A stretch of DNA of 64,000 bases, taken from Tomitella biformata AHU 1821 (GTDB lineage: Bacteria; Actinomycetota; Actinomycetes; Mycobacteriales; Mycobacteriaceae). Where the stretch lies: contig NZ_BAVQ01000016.1 of NCBI RefSeq assembly GCF_000524475.1, positions 1-64,000 on the forward strand. Direction: 5' to 3'. Position 1 is the first letter of the stretch. Each line of letters opens with the position of its first letter. This document shows, in pieces, positions 26,224 to 34,724 of this stretch. The position numbers and the translations under genes were made by a program. The notes under the pieces are model-generated. The model had not been told where the DNA came from. It did not search any database and worked only from the letters and a program-made list of their open reading frames with translations.

Positions 26224-27150
26224 TCAGCGGGACCGGACGGTGGAGAACCGGGCGATGAGCTTGGCGCCGATGTTGAGCACCGCCACCAGGAGGATCAGCG
26301 TCAGTGCGGCACCCCACAGCCGCTGCAGTCCGACCGAGCTGGGGTTGTTCATCTGGTCGATCATCACGCCGGGCAGGGTGCCCATCTCGCCGCCGAACAG
26401 GTCGAAGTTGATGAAGGGCGCGTAGCCCACCAGGATCAGCAGCGGGGCGGTCTCGCCGAGCACGCGGGCGATGGCGAGCATCACGCCGGTGACGATGCCG
26501 GGCAGCGCGGTCGGGAGCACCACGCGCAGGATCGTCTTCCACTGGGGCACGCCCAGGGCATAGGACGCCTCGCGCAGGTCCGCCGGCACGATCCGCAGCA
26601 TCTCCTCCGTGGAGCGCACCACCATCGGGATCATTAGCAGCACCAGTGCCAGCGAGACGGCGAAGCCCGACCTGGGCAGCCCGAACGTCACCACCCACAG
26701 CGCGTAGATAAACAGCGCGGCGACGATGGACGGGACACCGGAGAGGATGTCCACCATGAAGGTGGTCACCTTCCCGAGCCGCGACGGGCCCGCGTACTCG
26801 ACGAGGTAGACCGCGACGAGCAAGCCCACTGGGATCGCGATGACCGCACATGCCAGTCCCTGGACCAACGTGCCGACGATCGCGTGGTAGACCCCGCCGC
26901 CAATCGCGGTGGAAGTCAGCCCGCTGAGGGAGTTGGTGAACCAGGTGGAGCTCAACATCGCGGGCAGGCCCTTGGCCACCACCGTCCACAGCACCCAGGC
27001 CAGTGGGATCAGCGCCACCAGCACCGACGCGGAGACCAGGACGGTCGCCACCTTGTCGGTGCCGATTCGTCGGCGGCTCGTAGTGGTGAAGGCGCTGGCG
27101 GGCACCCGGTTCCGCTTCGGCGCTGTCAAGGTCAGACCGTCGATACTCAT
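26224..27150 (-). CDS. pstA: Phosphate ABC transporter permease PstA
   Basis: A 308-residue permease with six predicted membrane segments. The cytoplasmic coupling loop is LREASYALGVPQWKTILRVVLPTALPGIVTGV, the EAA motif. It forms the phosphate channel with PstC. Its start overlaps the pstC stop by four bases (27147-27150, ATGA), so the two are translationally coupled. Confidence 0.96.
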   Translation of the reverse strand: MSIDGLTLTAPKRNRVPASAFTTTSRRRIGTDKVATVLVSASVLVALIPLAWVLWTVVAKGLPAMLSSTWFTNSLSGLTSTAIGGGVYHAIVGTLVQGLACAVIAIPVGLLVAVYLVEYAGPSRLGKVTTFMVDILSGVPSIVAALFIYALWVVTFGLPRSGFAVSLALVLLMIPMVVRSTEEMLRIVPADLREASYALGVPQWKTILRVVLPTALPGIVTGVMLAIARVLGETAPLLILVGYAPFINFDLFGGEMGTLPGVMIDQMNNPSSVGLQRLWGAALTLILLVAVLNIGAKLIARFSTVRSR

Positions 27151-28256
27151 GAGTTATTCCTGCCCCGGGCGACAACCATCCTGGCGGCCGCGTTGACGAC
27201 GAACGTGAGGGCGAACAGGACCAGGCCGGCTGCGATATAGGCGCCAGCCATGGTGTTGTCGGTGAACTCCGCGTAGCCGAGGGCGATCTTCGAGGCGATC
27301 GTCGCGCCGCTGTCGAACAGCGACCAGCCGAACTTCGCGGAGGTGGTCTGGAGGATCAGGTACAGGGCCATGGTCTCGCCGAGTGCACGGCCGAGGCCCA
27401 GCATCGAGGCGCTGACGAAGCCGGACTTGCCGAACGGCAGCACGGCCATCCGCACAACCTCCCAGCGCGTCGCGCCGAGCGCCTGCGCGGCCTCGATGTG
27501 CTCCTTGGGCGTCTGCGCGAACACCTCGCGGGTCACGCCGGTGATGACCGGCATGATCATCACGGCGAGGACGATGCCAGCGGTGAACACCGTGCCGCCG
27601 CCAGAGATCGAGCCCGTGCCGGTCGCGAACAGCGGGAACCAGCCGAAGGTGGAGTTGAGCCAACTCGAGAACGGGGACAGCACCGGCGCGAGCACCAGCA
27701 GGCCCCACAGGCCGTAGACCACGGACGGCACCGCGGCCAGCAGGTCCACCGCGTAGGAGAGCGGGCCGGCCAGCCGGCGGGGCGAATACCGCGAGAGGAA
27801 GATCGCGATGCCCAGCGACGCCGGCATGGCCAGCGCCAGCGCGAACACCGACACCAACACCGTGAGCTGGAACAGGTCCAGCACGCCGAAGGCGAACGCG
27901 TTGATGTTGGTCGTCGACCACTCACGCGAGGTCAGGAAGTTGACCTGGTTGAGCTTCAGCGCGGGGATGGCGCGCCAGATCAGGAAGCCGCCAATGGCCG
28001 CGACCACGACGCTCATGGCTATCGCCGAGCCCTTGGTCAGGAACCGGAACACCCGGTCCCCCTGCTGCACCGGCGAGGACTTGCCGCCGCCTCGCCGGTG
28101 CCCGCCTGTCCCAAGGGACCCGCCCGTGCCCTTCGGCCCGCCGGGGCCCGCAAGCCGGCCGGGGCCGCCCGCATCTGCCGTCACGCCGTCGGGCACGGTG
28201 CTCGCGTTCGAATCGGACACAGTCACACCGTCCCGTCCGTTGGCCGTCGTCGTCAT
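27147..28256 (-). CDS. pstC: Phosphate ABC transporter permease PstC
   Basis: A 369-residue permease. It opens with a Gly-rich cytoplasmic tail of about 65 residues (GGPGRLAGPGGPKGTGGSLG), longer than usual. Membrane segments and the coupling loop HIEAAQALGATRWEVVRMAVLPFGKSG follow. It pairs with PstA. It lies 28 bases after pstS. The Gly-rich tail is low complexity and probably disordered. Confidence 0.95.
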   Translation of the reverse strand: MTTTANGRDGVTVSDSNASTVPDGVTADAGGPGRLAGPGGPKGTGGSLGTGGHRRGGGKSSPVQQGDRVFRFLTKGSAIAMSVVVAAIGGFLIWRAIPALKLNQVNFLTSREWSTTNINAFAFGVLDLFQLTVLVSVFALALAMPASLGIAIFLSRYSPRRLAGPLSYAVDLLAAVPSVVYGLWGLLVLAPVLSPFSSWLNSTFGWFPLFATGTGSISGGGTVFTAGIVLAVMIMPVITGVTREVFAQTPKEHIEAAQALGATRWEVVRMAVLPFGKSGFVSASMLGLGRALGETMALYLILQTTSAKFGWSLFDSGATIASKIALGYAEFTDNTMAGAYIAAGLVLFALTFVVNAAARMVVARGRNNS

Positions 28257-28284
28257 GTCAACTCCCAGCTCGCAGTGGTCAGAA

Positions 28285-29406
28285 CTAGGAGATGGCCGTG
28301 ATGGCGTCGAGCAGCGTCGTCTTCATCGCGTCGGGCAGCGGGACGTAGCCCAGCTCCGCCAGGCCCTGCTGGCCCTGGTTGGCGGCGACGGTGAGGAAGG
28401 ACTTCACGGCCGTCGCCTTCTGCGCGTCGTAGCCCTTGCCGCAGACGACCTCGTAGGTGGCCAGGACCAGCGGGTATGCGCCCTCTTCGCTGGTGCCGTA
28501 GATCGAGGTGAGGTCCAGCGCCAGGTTGTTGGTGCCGGGCTCCAGGAACTCCGCGCCCTCGATCGCCTTGGCCGCGGAGGCCGAGTTCAGCTCCACCACG
28601 GAGTTGCCGTTGTGGATCTTCGCGACCTGCAGGCCCGACTGGTCGGCGAAGGACTGCTCGACGTACGTGATGGAGCCGGCCGCGGTGCCAACCGCCTGCG
28701 CGACGCCCGCGGAGCCCTTGGAGCCGTTGCCGACGCCGCCCACGAAGTCGGAGCCCGCGCCCTTGGTCCACTCGGCCTTGGCGGCGGTGCCCAGGTAGGT
28801 CTGGAAGTTATCCGTCGTGCCGGACGAGTCGGAGCGGTAGACCACGTCGATCTTCTGGTCCGGCAGGCTCACGCCCGAGTTCAGCGCGGCGATCGCCGGG
28901 TCGTTCCAGTTGGCGATCTCGCCACCGAAGATCTTCGCGAGGGTGGGCGCGTCCAGCACAAGGCCCTCGACCCCGTCGAGGTTGTAGGCGATGGCCACGG
29001 GGCCGAACACCAGCGGCAGGTTCCAGGCCTCGCCCGCGTCGCAGCGCTGGCCGGCCTCGGCGAGCTGGTCGCTCTTCATCGCCGAGTCGGAGCCCGCGAA
29101 GTCGATCTGGTTGGCGACGAACTGTGTGCGCCCGTCCCCCGAGCCACTCGCGGTGTACGCGACGTTGACGTTCGTGCCCTGCGACTGGCAGGCCGCGATG
29201 TAGGCGGTGGTGAACTGGTCCATCGCGTTCTTCTGCGCCGACGAGCCGGCCCCGGACAGTGTCTCCGCACCGCTGCAGTCCACCGAGGCGCTGGCGGCGT
29301 CGGTCGTCGTTCCGGTCGCGGCGTTGTTATCGCTGCCACAGGCCGCAAGGCCGAGCGCGGTCACGGCGAAGAGGCCGACAAGTGCGGGCGTGCGTGAGAA
29401 TTTCAC
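28285..29406 (-). CDS. pstS: Phosphate-binding lipoprotein PstS
   Basis: A 373-residue periplasmic-type binding protein. It has a lipoprotein signal peptide (hydrophobic run, then LAACGSDNN; lipidated Cys near residue 23). The phosphate-binding loops are visible as SGAGSSAQKNAM, TASGSGDGRTQF and YRSDSSGTTDNF. It delivers phosphate to PstCA. GTG 29406 is the start, behind GGAGGATCC. A three-unit PHO box lies upstream, so induction under phosphate limitation is expected. Confidence 0.96.
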   Translation of the reverse strand: MKFSRTPALVGLFAVTALGLAACGSDNNAATGTTTDAASASVDCSGAETLSGAGSSAQKNAMDQFTTAYIAACQSQGTNVNVAYTASGSGDGRTQFVANQIDFAGSDSAMKSDQLAEAGQRCDAGEAWNLPLVFGPVAIAYNLDGVEGLVLDAPTLAKIFGGEIANWNDPAIAALNSGVSLPDQKIDVVYRSDSSGTTDNFQTYLGTAAKAEWTKGAGSDFVGGVGNGSKGSAGVAQAVGTAAGSITYVEQSFADQSGLQVAKIHNGNSVVELNSASAAKAIEGAEFLEPGTNNLALDLTSIYGTSEEGAYPLVLATYEVVCGKGYDAQKATAVKSFLTVAANQGQQGLAELGYVPLPDAMKTTLLDAITAIS

Positions 29407-29485
29407 GTTTGGATCCTCCGGGTGAATGGGCGGCGCGGTGCCACCGATTTGAACCGTAGGAGCTTGAAATGGCCGGCGACCCCCA

Positions 29486-29518
29486 ATTAGGTGAACGCCA
29501 GGCGAACTCGGGTGGAAC
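29486..29518 (-). promoter_or_regulatory. Three-unit PHO box upstream of pstS
   Basis: On the minus strand three contiguous 11-base units read GTTCCACCCGA, GTTCGCCTGGC and GTTCACCTAAT. Each starts with GTTC and has CC at positions 6-7. This is the direct-repeat pattern bound by PhoP in actinobacteria. The array abuts the mshD stop codon and lies about 80 bases before pstS. Confidence 0.82.
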
Positions 29519-30426
29519 TATGCGTTGTCGCTGGTCAGGCCATACGCAACATCTGCACGATACCTGCTGAAGCCCAGCCGTTCATAGGTTCTCAGCGCCG
29601 GCCCGTTATCGCCCTCGACGTAGAGCAGGACGGTCTCCAACCCCAGCCCGCGCAGATGGCGCAGCCCGGCCAAGGTCAATGTCGCGCCGAGCCCGCGGCC
29701 CTGTGCCGTTGGGTCGATGCCGACTACATAGACCTCGCCCAGGGCTGGCTCGCCCGCGTGCACCTTGGTCCAGTGAAAGCCCAGCAGCCGCTCCGGCTCG
29801 GCCGCGTCGAACGCCAGGAAGAGCCCTGCGGGGTCGAACCAGGCTTCCGCGCGCTGGTCGATCAGGTCCTGCGCGCTCATCGCCCCCTGCTCCGGATGCC
29901 ACTCGAATGCGGCGGCGTTCACGCGCAGCAGCTCCGCGTCGTCCCCGTCCTGATAGGTGCGCACGACGACGGAGTCGGGGATGGTCAGCTCCGGCAGCTC
30001 TGGGGTGGTGAGCTCGCGGCGCAGCTGCAGCAGCTCGCGCAGCGGTGTCAGCCCCAGTCGAGCAGCGACCGCCTGCGCAGCGGGCAGGTTGCCGTGCGCC
30101 CAGGCCCGGGTGTGCGGCCCACCCTCGCGCAGCGCCATCTCCACCAGCTTCGTGCCCAGGCCCTTGCCGCGCTCGGCGGGCAGCACGTATGCCTCGGCCG
30201 TCGCGTTCGCCAGCCCGGCGTGTTGCACATTGGCGTAGCCCAGCAGCTCGGGGCCGGTCGCCAGCAGCAGGTGCTGCGCGCCCGCCTGCTCCAGCAGGCC
30301 CCGCAGCGGGCCATCCCCCACCGGCGCGACGCCGTCGGCGGCCTCCGCGGCGGCGACACCGGCCGTGATTTTACTGGCGACCACCGGGGATACAGAGTCA
30401 ATCGTGTAGATCACTGGCGCGGACAT
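29518..30426 (-). CDS. mshD: Mycothiol synthase MshD
   Basis: A 302-residue tandem GNAT protein that acetylates Cys-GlcN-Ins to give mycothiol. The N-terminal GNAT half is degenerate. The C-terminal half has VYVVGIDPTAQGRGLGATLTLAGLRHL, the acetyl-CoA-binding R/QxxGxG/A motif, and ends with YERLGFSRYRADVAYGL, typical of MshD. It marks the organism as a mycothiol-producing actinobacterium. It lies 14 bases after glnR and is probably co-transcribed with it. Confidence 0.95.
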   Translation of the reverse strand: MSAPVIYTIDSVSPVVASKITAGVAAAEAADGVAPVGDGPLRGLLEQAGAQHLLLATGPELLGYANVQHAGLANATAEAYVLPAERGKGLGTKLVEMALREGGPHTRAWAHGNLPAAQAVAARLGLTPLRELLQLRRELTTPELPELTIPDSVVVRTYQDGDDAELLRVNAAAFEWHPEQGAMSAQDLIDQRAEAWFDPAGLFLAFDAAEPERLLGFHWTKVHAGEPALGEVYVVGIDPTAQGRGLGATLTLAGLRHLRGLGLETVLLYVEGDNGPALRTYERLGFSRYRADVAYGLTSDNA

Positions 30427-30440
30427 GCGCGGTCCTATCT

Positions 30441-31127
30441 CTAGCTTGGGTCGCGGGGCTTGCTGCCCGGCGCGGGCACTGCTTTATAGCCCACATTACG
30501 GACGGTGCCGATCAACGACTCGTACTCGATGCCCAGCTTGGCTCGCAGACGCCGCACGTGCACGTCCACGGTGCGGGTGCCGCCGAAGTAGTCGTAGCCC
30601 CAAACCTCGTGCAGCAGTTGCGCCCGGGTGAACACGCGGCCTGCGTGCTGGGTCAGGAACTTAAGGAGTTCGAACTCCTTATAGGTGAGGTCGAGCGGGC
30701 GCCCGCGCAGCCGCGTCGTGTACGTGGCCTCGTCGATTACCAACTCCCCCATGGTGATGATGGTGGACTCGGGCTCGTCGCCGCCGCGGCGGCCACCGAA
30801 CAGCCGCAGGCGCGCGTCGAGCTCTGCTGGGCCGATCGTGGTGAGCATAAAATCTGCCACCGACCAGTCCGCTGTGAGCGCGATCAGCCCGCCCTCGGTG
30901 ATCACCAGCAGCACCGCGGTGTCGGGGGCATTATCGGCGAATAGTCGGCACAGCGTGCGGGCGCTGGCCAGGTCCACCCGCGCGTCGATGATGACGGCGT
31001 CGATGCCGCCCACCTCGGTCAGCGCGGACGCGGTCATCGCGCCCACCGTGGCAGTGTGGGCCAGCAGCGACAACGCTGGCAGCACAGCGCCGGGATCCGC
31101 CTCAGCGGTCAACACAAGCAGCTCCAT
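30441..31127 (-). CDS. glnR: OmpR-type orphan response regulator, GlnR-like
   Basis: A 228-residue protein with an atypical receiver domain (residues 1-115) and a C-terminal winged helix ([20 protein letters not shown], then [15 protein letters not shown] and TVRNVGYK). No kinase gene adjoins it. The receiver retains an Asp (VIIDARVD) but lacks a typical acidic pocket, as known for GlnR. GlnR controls nitrogen assimilation genes. The position beside mshD equals that of M. tuberculosis Rv0818. Start ATG 31127 has GGAGGG upstream; an earlier in-frame ATG lacks it. Confidence 0.85.
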   Translation of the reverse strand: MELLVLTAEADPGAVLPALSLLAHTATVGAMTASALTEVGGIDAVIIDARVDLASARTLCRLFADNAPDTAVLLVITEGGLIALTADWSVADFMLTTIGPAELDARLRLFGGRRGGDEPESTIITMGELVIDEATYTTRLRGRPLDLTYKEFELLKFLTQHAGRVFTRAQLLHEVWGYDYFGGTRTVDVHVRRLRAKLGIEYESLIGTVRNVGYKAVPAPGSKPRDPS

Positions 31128-31262
31128 GTGCCCTCCCGCCGCCGTCCGACGCCCGAACACAACGCCGGGCCACCATTAGATTAACGGCCCGCGTCCCCGC
31201 TCCGCTCGTCACGGTTCACTGGCCGCTACGGCACGCGATCTGGAGTCGGTCACAATAGAGGG

Positions 31263-32099
31263 GTGCGGAAACTGATCATCACCCTCGTCTCGCTCGTGGC
31301 CCTCGCGCTCGTCGTCGACTTCGGGGCCGCGACATTCACCGAATATCGCGTGTCCCGGGCGATCCGGCACGGGGCGAGCCTCGGCGACGATCCCGCCGTG
31401 ACCGTGTCCGGCTTCCCGTTCCTGACGCAGGTCCAGGGCGGCACCCTCGACGCCGTCACCGTCCGCGCGCGCAACGTGCCCAGCGAGGTCGTGGGGCAGC
31501 TCCTGGTGGAGACCCGTTTCGAGGGCGTGCACCTGCCGAGCTCGTCCTGGATCATCGACACCGACGCTCCGATGCAGGTCAACCGGGCCGAGGGCCGAAT
31601 GATCATCGGCCAGACCGCGCTCGGCCAGTTGCTCGGCGTGCCGGACCTGGAGCTGTCCGCGCCCCCGTCCGACAAGTCTGACGGCACCGGCGGCTCCGGC
31701 GGTGCGGGCCTGGTCAACCTCGGCCCCGCCATCAGCGCGAACGCGGTGCTGCTGACCGGCACCGTCCAGGTCGGCGAGGACGAGAAGGGCCCCATCCGCC
31801 AGCAGGTCTCCGTGCTGGCCCGCCTACTGCTGGTCGACGACAAGGTGCACATCATCCCGTCGGCCGTCTATCAGCCGCAGGCGCATGATCCAGCCTCAAC
31901 GGATGAGATCATTCCCACCCTGGACATGGCCGGGCCGCAGTTCGCCGCCACCATCAACGCCGACGACCTCCCGTTCGGCATCACCCCCACCGGCGTGCGC
32001 GCGTCCGGCTCGGAGCTGATCATCGAGGGCGCCGACGAGGACGTCACCCTCCAGCTGGGCGAGCTGCTCAAGCTCACGCCCACCCCCACCGTCGAATAG
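31263..32099 (+). CDS. lmeA: LmeA-like exported protein (DUF2993)
   Basis: A 278-residue protein with an N-terminal hydrophobic signal or anchor (KLIITLVSLVALALVVDFGA). A DUF2993 domain follows (HGASLGDDPAVTVSGFPFLTQVQGGTLDAVTVRARNV). LmeA proteins act in the periplasm in lipomannan elongation and were reported to bind or cleave phospholipids. The position beside glnR fits Rv0817c. GTG 31263 is the start, with a possible -10 (CACAATAGAG region) close by, so the mRNA may be nearly leaderless. It is divergent from glnR. Confidence 0.85.
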   Translation: MRKLIITLVSLVALALVVDFGAATFTEYRVSRAIRHGASLGDDPAVTVSGFPFLTQVQGGTLDAVTVRARNVPSEVVGQLLVETRFEGVHLPSSSWIIDTDAPMQVNRAEGRMIIGQTALGQLLGVPDLELSAPPSDKSDGTGGSGGAGLVNLGPAISANAVLLTGTVQVGEDEKGPIRQQVSVLARLLLVDDKVHIIPSAVYQPQAHDPASTDEIIPTLDMAGPQFAATINADDLPFGITPTGVRASGSELIIEGADEDVTLQLGELLKLTPTPTVE

Positions 32100-32106
32100 G
32101 CGCCCC

Positions 32107-32538
32107 ATGCCGAACGTCCTGATCCTCCTCGCCGCCATCGCCGTCGCCCTGGCGATCGGCTTCGCGCTGCGCGCCCGCAGCGGCCGCGTTCGTGCGGTGG
32201 CAGCGCCGCCCTCCGCCGGAGGCCAACTGCTCCGCGACGCCGGGATCAGCGCCACCGGCCCCACCATCCTGCATTTTTCCGCGACCTGGTGCGGGCCATG
32301 CGCCGCGGTGCGCCGGGTCGTCGCGAACACCACCGCCACGCTCGCTGACGAGGGCCGCACTGTGCTGGACCTAGAATTGGACATCGATGAGAACCCTTCT
32401 CTTGCAAGGGAATTGAAAGTCTTGTCACTGCCGACCACGTTCCTCTACGATGAGTCGGGCACCCTCCACCACCGCATTCCCGGCGTACCGCAGGCCAACG
32501 CACTGCTATCCGCGATGCGCCAGATTCCCCAGCCCTAA
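32107..32538 (+). CDS. thiX: Thioredoxin-like protein with N-terminal membrane anchor
   Basis: A 143-residue protein. One membrane helix (residues 2-20) is followed by a thioredoxin fold with active site ATWCGPCAAVRR (Cys at about 62 and 65) and the cis-Pro loop LSLPTTFLYD. It probably reduces disulfides at the membrane; the side depends on topology. It lies seven bases after lmeA and upstream of the sulfurtransferase operon, matching the thiX-cysA2 order of mycobacteria. Confidence 0.88.
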   Translation: MPNVLILLAAIAVALAIGFALRARSGRVRAVAAPPSAGGQLLRDAGISATGPTILHFSATWCGPCAAVRRVVANTTATLADEGRTVLDLELDIDENPSLARELKVLSLPTTFLYDESGTLHHRIPGVPQANALLSAMRQIPQP

Positions 32539-32585
32539 GCCCCCCTGCTGGCGCATTCCCAACTAATAGGGGTAACGTCGGCCTC

Positions 32586-32672
32586 GTGCAAAACCGCCCC
32601 GAGCTGATGCTCACCCGACGCCGTGCAGTAGATCTGTGCCGCCTCGCGGGCTGTTGCTGTTCCTGTCGCTGA
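32586..32672 (+). promoter_or_regulatory. Cysteine-rich leader peptide (attenuator uORF)
   Basis: A 28-codon ORF from GTG 32586 to TGA 32670-32672 encodes MQNRPELMLTRRRAVDL followed by CRLAGCCCSCR. Four of the last six codons are Cys (TGT TGC TGT TCC TGT CGC). It lies 156 bases before the DUF4395-sseA-sseC operon. Short polycysteine uORFs with LTRRR-AVDLC text control such operons in mycobacteria: ribosome stalling at Cys codons when cysteine is scarce exposes the downstream ribosome site. Too short for standard gene calling, but the residue pattern is very specific. Confidence 0.88.
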
Positions 32673-32793
32673 TCGACTCGCCACTTCTCTGGCACTTTTA
32701 GAACTGCGTGTGATCCGTCCTTCTGACGGCTCCAGTTCACCATCGACATCGATCCCGGTTTAACGCCCACCCTGGCTCATACCCACCGTGCGC

Positions 32794-32811
32794 AGCTTGC
32801 CGATCCAAGCT
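32794..32811 (+). promoter_or_regulatory. Hairpin next to the ribosome site of the sulfur operon
   Basis: AGCTTG (32794-32799), loop CCGATC, then CAAGCT (32806-32811). It ends two bases before the AGGAG at 32813-32817 of the DUF4395 gene. It could be part of the structure that hides the ribosome site when the leader peptide is fully translated. Inferred. Confidence 0.45.
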
Positions 32812-32828
32812 CAGGAGCATGTGCCGTC

Positions 32829-33302
32829 ATGGCCACATCCATCAACACCTCTTCAACCACCACCGCGCACGATTCCGCGAGGCCCCAGGTGGACGTCCGC
32901 GGCCCCCGCTTCGCCGCCTGGGTGACCACCGCCGTGCTCGCGATCGTCCTGCTGACCGGCGCCTGGTGGCTGCTGGCCGCGCAGGCCCTCGTGTTCGCGA
33001 TCGGCGCGGCACTCGGCCCGCGGCGCAGTCCGTACGGACTGCTCTTCGCGTCGCAGATCGCGCCGCGCTTACAGCCGGCCACCGAACGCGAGCCTGTCGC
33101 CCCGCTGCGATTCGCTCAGACCGTCGGCTTCGTCTTCGCGGCGGTCGGCGTGCTCGGCTACGCCACCGGCCACCCCCTACTCGGCGCTATTGCCACCGCA
33201 TTCGCGCTGGTGGCGGCGCTGCTGAACGCGGCATTCGGGTTTTGCCTCGGATGCCAGCTCTACCCCCTGATCGGCTACCTCCGGCGTATTCGGTCCGCGT
33301 AG
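32829..33302 (+). CDS. DUF4395 membrane protein
   Basis: A 157-residue protein with four hydrophobic segments (TTAVLAIVLLTGAWWLL, then LVFAIGAAL, FVFAAVGVLGY and TAFALVAALLNAAFGFC). The C-terminal GFCLGCQLYPL places a CxxC motif at a membrane face. DUF4395 proteins often neighbour rhodanese genes, so a role in sulfur transport or thiol redox is likely but unproven. ATG 32829 follows AGGAG at 32813. It is the first gene behind the cysteine leader peptide. Confidence 0.85.
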   Translation: MATSINTSSTTTAHDSARPQVDVRGPRFAAWVTTAVLAIVLLTGAWWLLAAQALVFAIGAALGPRRSPYGLLFASQIAPRLQPATEREPVAPLRFAQTVGFVFAAVGVLGYATGHPLLGAIATAFALVAALLNAAFGFCLGCQLYPLIGYLRRIRSA

Positions 33303-33325
33303 CAACACCACCCGAAAGGAAAATC

Positions 33326-34159
33326 ATGGCCCGCTCCGACGTCCTGGTCAGCACCGACTGGGCAGAGCAGAACATCAATACCGGAGGCATCGTCTTCGTC
33401 GAGGTCGACGAGGATGCCAGCGCCTACGACACCGGCCACATCGAGGGCGCTGTCAAGCTCGATTGGCGCAAGGATCTCCAGGACGCGGTCCGTCGCGACT
33501 TCCTGGACCAGAAGCAGTTCGGTGAGCTGCTCTCCGCCAAGGGCATCTCCAACGACGACACCGTCGTGCTCTACGGCGGCAACAACAACTGGTTCGCCGC
33601 CTACGCCTACTGGTACTTCAAGTACTACGGCCACCAGAACGTCAAGCTTGTCGACGGCGGCCGCAAGCGCTGGGAGCTCGACGCCCGGGCGCTGTCCGCA
33701 GACGCCGTCAACCGCCCCACCACCGAGTACGTGGCGCAGGCGCCGGACCTGAGCATCCGCGCCTACCGCGACGAGGTCATCGACTCCATCGGAGCGAAGA
33801 ACCTGGTCGACGTCCGCTCGCCCGGCGAGTTCTCCGGCGCGATCTCCGCACCGGCGCACCTCCCCCAGGAGCAGGCTCAGCAGCGCGGCCACATCCCCTC
33901 CGCTATCAACATCCCGTGGAGCGCGGCAGCCAAGGAGGACGGCACCTTCAAGTCCGACGAGGAGTTGACGGAGCTCTACGCGGCCAAGGGCTTCGACGAC
34001 GCCAAGGAGACCATCGCGTACTGCCGCATCGGCGAGCGCTCGAGCCACACCTGGTTTGTCCTCCAGGAGATCCTGGGCAAGCAGAATGTCAAGAACTACG
34101 ACGGCAGCTGGGTCGAATACGGCTCTCTCGTCGGCGCACCCATCGAAAAGGGAGAGTAA
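33326..34159 (+). CDS. sseA: Thiosulfate/3-mercaptopyruvate sulfurtransferase (SseA/CysA2-like)
   Basis: A 277-residue tandem rhodanese. The N-terminal half (DTGHIEGAVKLDW, VVLYGGNNNWFAAYAYW) is inactive. The C-terminal half has the active site YCRIGERSSHTWF with the catalytic Cys. It moves sulfane sulfur from thiosulfate or mercaptopyruvate to acceptors, serving cysteine and sulfur-cofactor synthesis. ATG 33326 follows AAAGGA. It lies 23 bases after the DUF4395 gene and four bases before sseC, so the three form an operon under the cysteine leader. Confidence 0.95.
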   Translation: MARSDVLVSTDWAEQNINTGGIVFVEVDEDASAYDTGHIEGAVKLDWRKDLQDAVRRDFLDQKQFGELLSAKGISNDDTVVLYGGNNNWFAAYAYWYFKYYGHQNVKLVDGGRKRWELDARALSADAVNRPTTEYVAQAPDLSIRAYRDEVIDSIGAKNLVDVRSPGEFSGAISAPAHLPQEQAQQRGHIPSAINIPWSAAAKEDGTFKSDEELTELYAAKGFDDAKETIAYCRIGERSSHTWFVLQEILGKQNVKNYDGSWVEYGSLVGAPIEKGE

Positions 34160-34163
34160 GAAC

Positions 34164-34469
34164 ATGTGCGGAGCACCCATCCAGTCCCAGACCCTTCCCG
34201 CCGGCGTGAACACCGAGACGGAGACCGTCATCACCGGTCGCGTCCTGGCCGCTGACGGCCAGCCCGTGGGCGGCGCGTTCGTGCGCCTGCTCGACGTCTC
34301 CGGCGAGTTCACCGCCGAGGTCGTGGCGTCGGCCACCGGCGATTTCCGCTTCTTCGCGGCCCCCGGCGCGTGGACCCTTCGGGCCCTCTCGTCCGCCGGC
34401 AACGGCGACGCCAGCATCGCCCCCGCAGCGCCCGGTGTCCATGAGACCACCGTGACCGTCGCGGCCTGA
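34164..34469 (+). CDS. sseC: DUF1416 protein SseC
   Basis: A 101-residue protein beginning MCGAPIQSQTLPAGV. A single beta-sandwich follows (ETVITGRVLAADGQPVGGAFVRLLD, GDFRFFAAPGAWTLRALS). DUF1416 proteins of this type pair with CysA2/SseA in actinobacteria and are thought to take part in sulfur metabolism. It starts at ATG 34164, four bases after sseA. The conserved Cys2 could be functional. Confidence 0.92.
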   Translation: MCGAPIQSQTLPAGVNTETETVITGRVLAADGQPVGGAFVRLLDVSGEFTAEVVASATGDFRFFAAPGAWTLRALSSAGNGDASIAPAAPGVHETTVTVAA

Positions 34470-34477
34470 CAGCAGCA

Positions 34478-34524
34478 CCAGCGCAAAGCCCCGGCGGCAC
34501 TTTGCCGCCGGGGCTTTGCGCTGG
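34478..34524 (+). terminator. 22-bp perfect hairpin after sseC
   Basis: Bases 34478-34499 pair perfectly with 34503-34524 around the three-base loop CTT. No T tract follows. It would end or attenuate transcription of the sseA-sseC operon before the small membrane peptide gene. Confidence 0.85.
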
Positions 34525-34616
34525 CCCCCGTTCCCGATGCCTCTGATTCAGTGATCTACCGATATAGTGCAAACTGCCGGCGCAGGACGCGTCGACATAG
34601 GCGATAGGATGAGCGC

Positions 34617-34724
34617 GTGGAAATCTTCTTTACAATTCTCCTGGCCCTTACCAGTGTCCTCATCCTGTGGTTCTCGGTCTACGTGATCTACCGACTGGTC
34701 ACCAACGAGACCCCCGAGCTGTGA
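34617..34724 (+). CDS. 35-residue membrane microprotein
   Basis: A 36-codon ORF, GTG 34617 to TGA 34722-34724. It encodes [20 protein letters not shown] followed by [16 protein letters not shown] single 23-residue membrane helix with a short polar C-terminus is evident. Its TGA overlaps the GTG of the next gene (GTGA), so the two are translationally coupled. No known family. The codon use and coupling argue that it is real. The possible -10 (TATAGT, 34563-34568) upstream would give its own promoter after the terminator. Confidence 0.7.
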   Translation: MEIFFTILLALTSVLILWFSVYVIYRLVTNETPEL

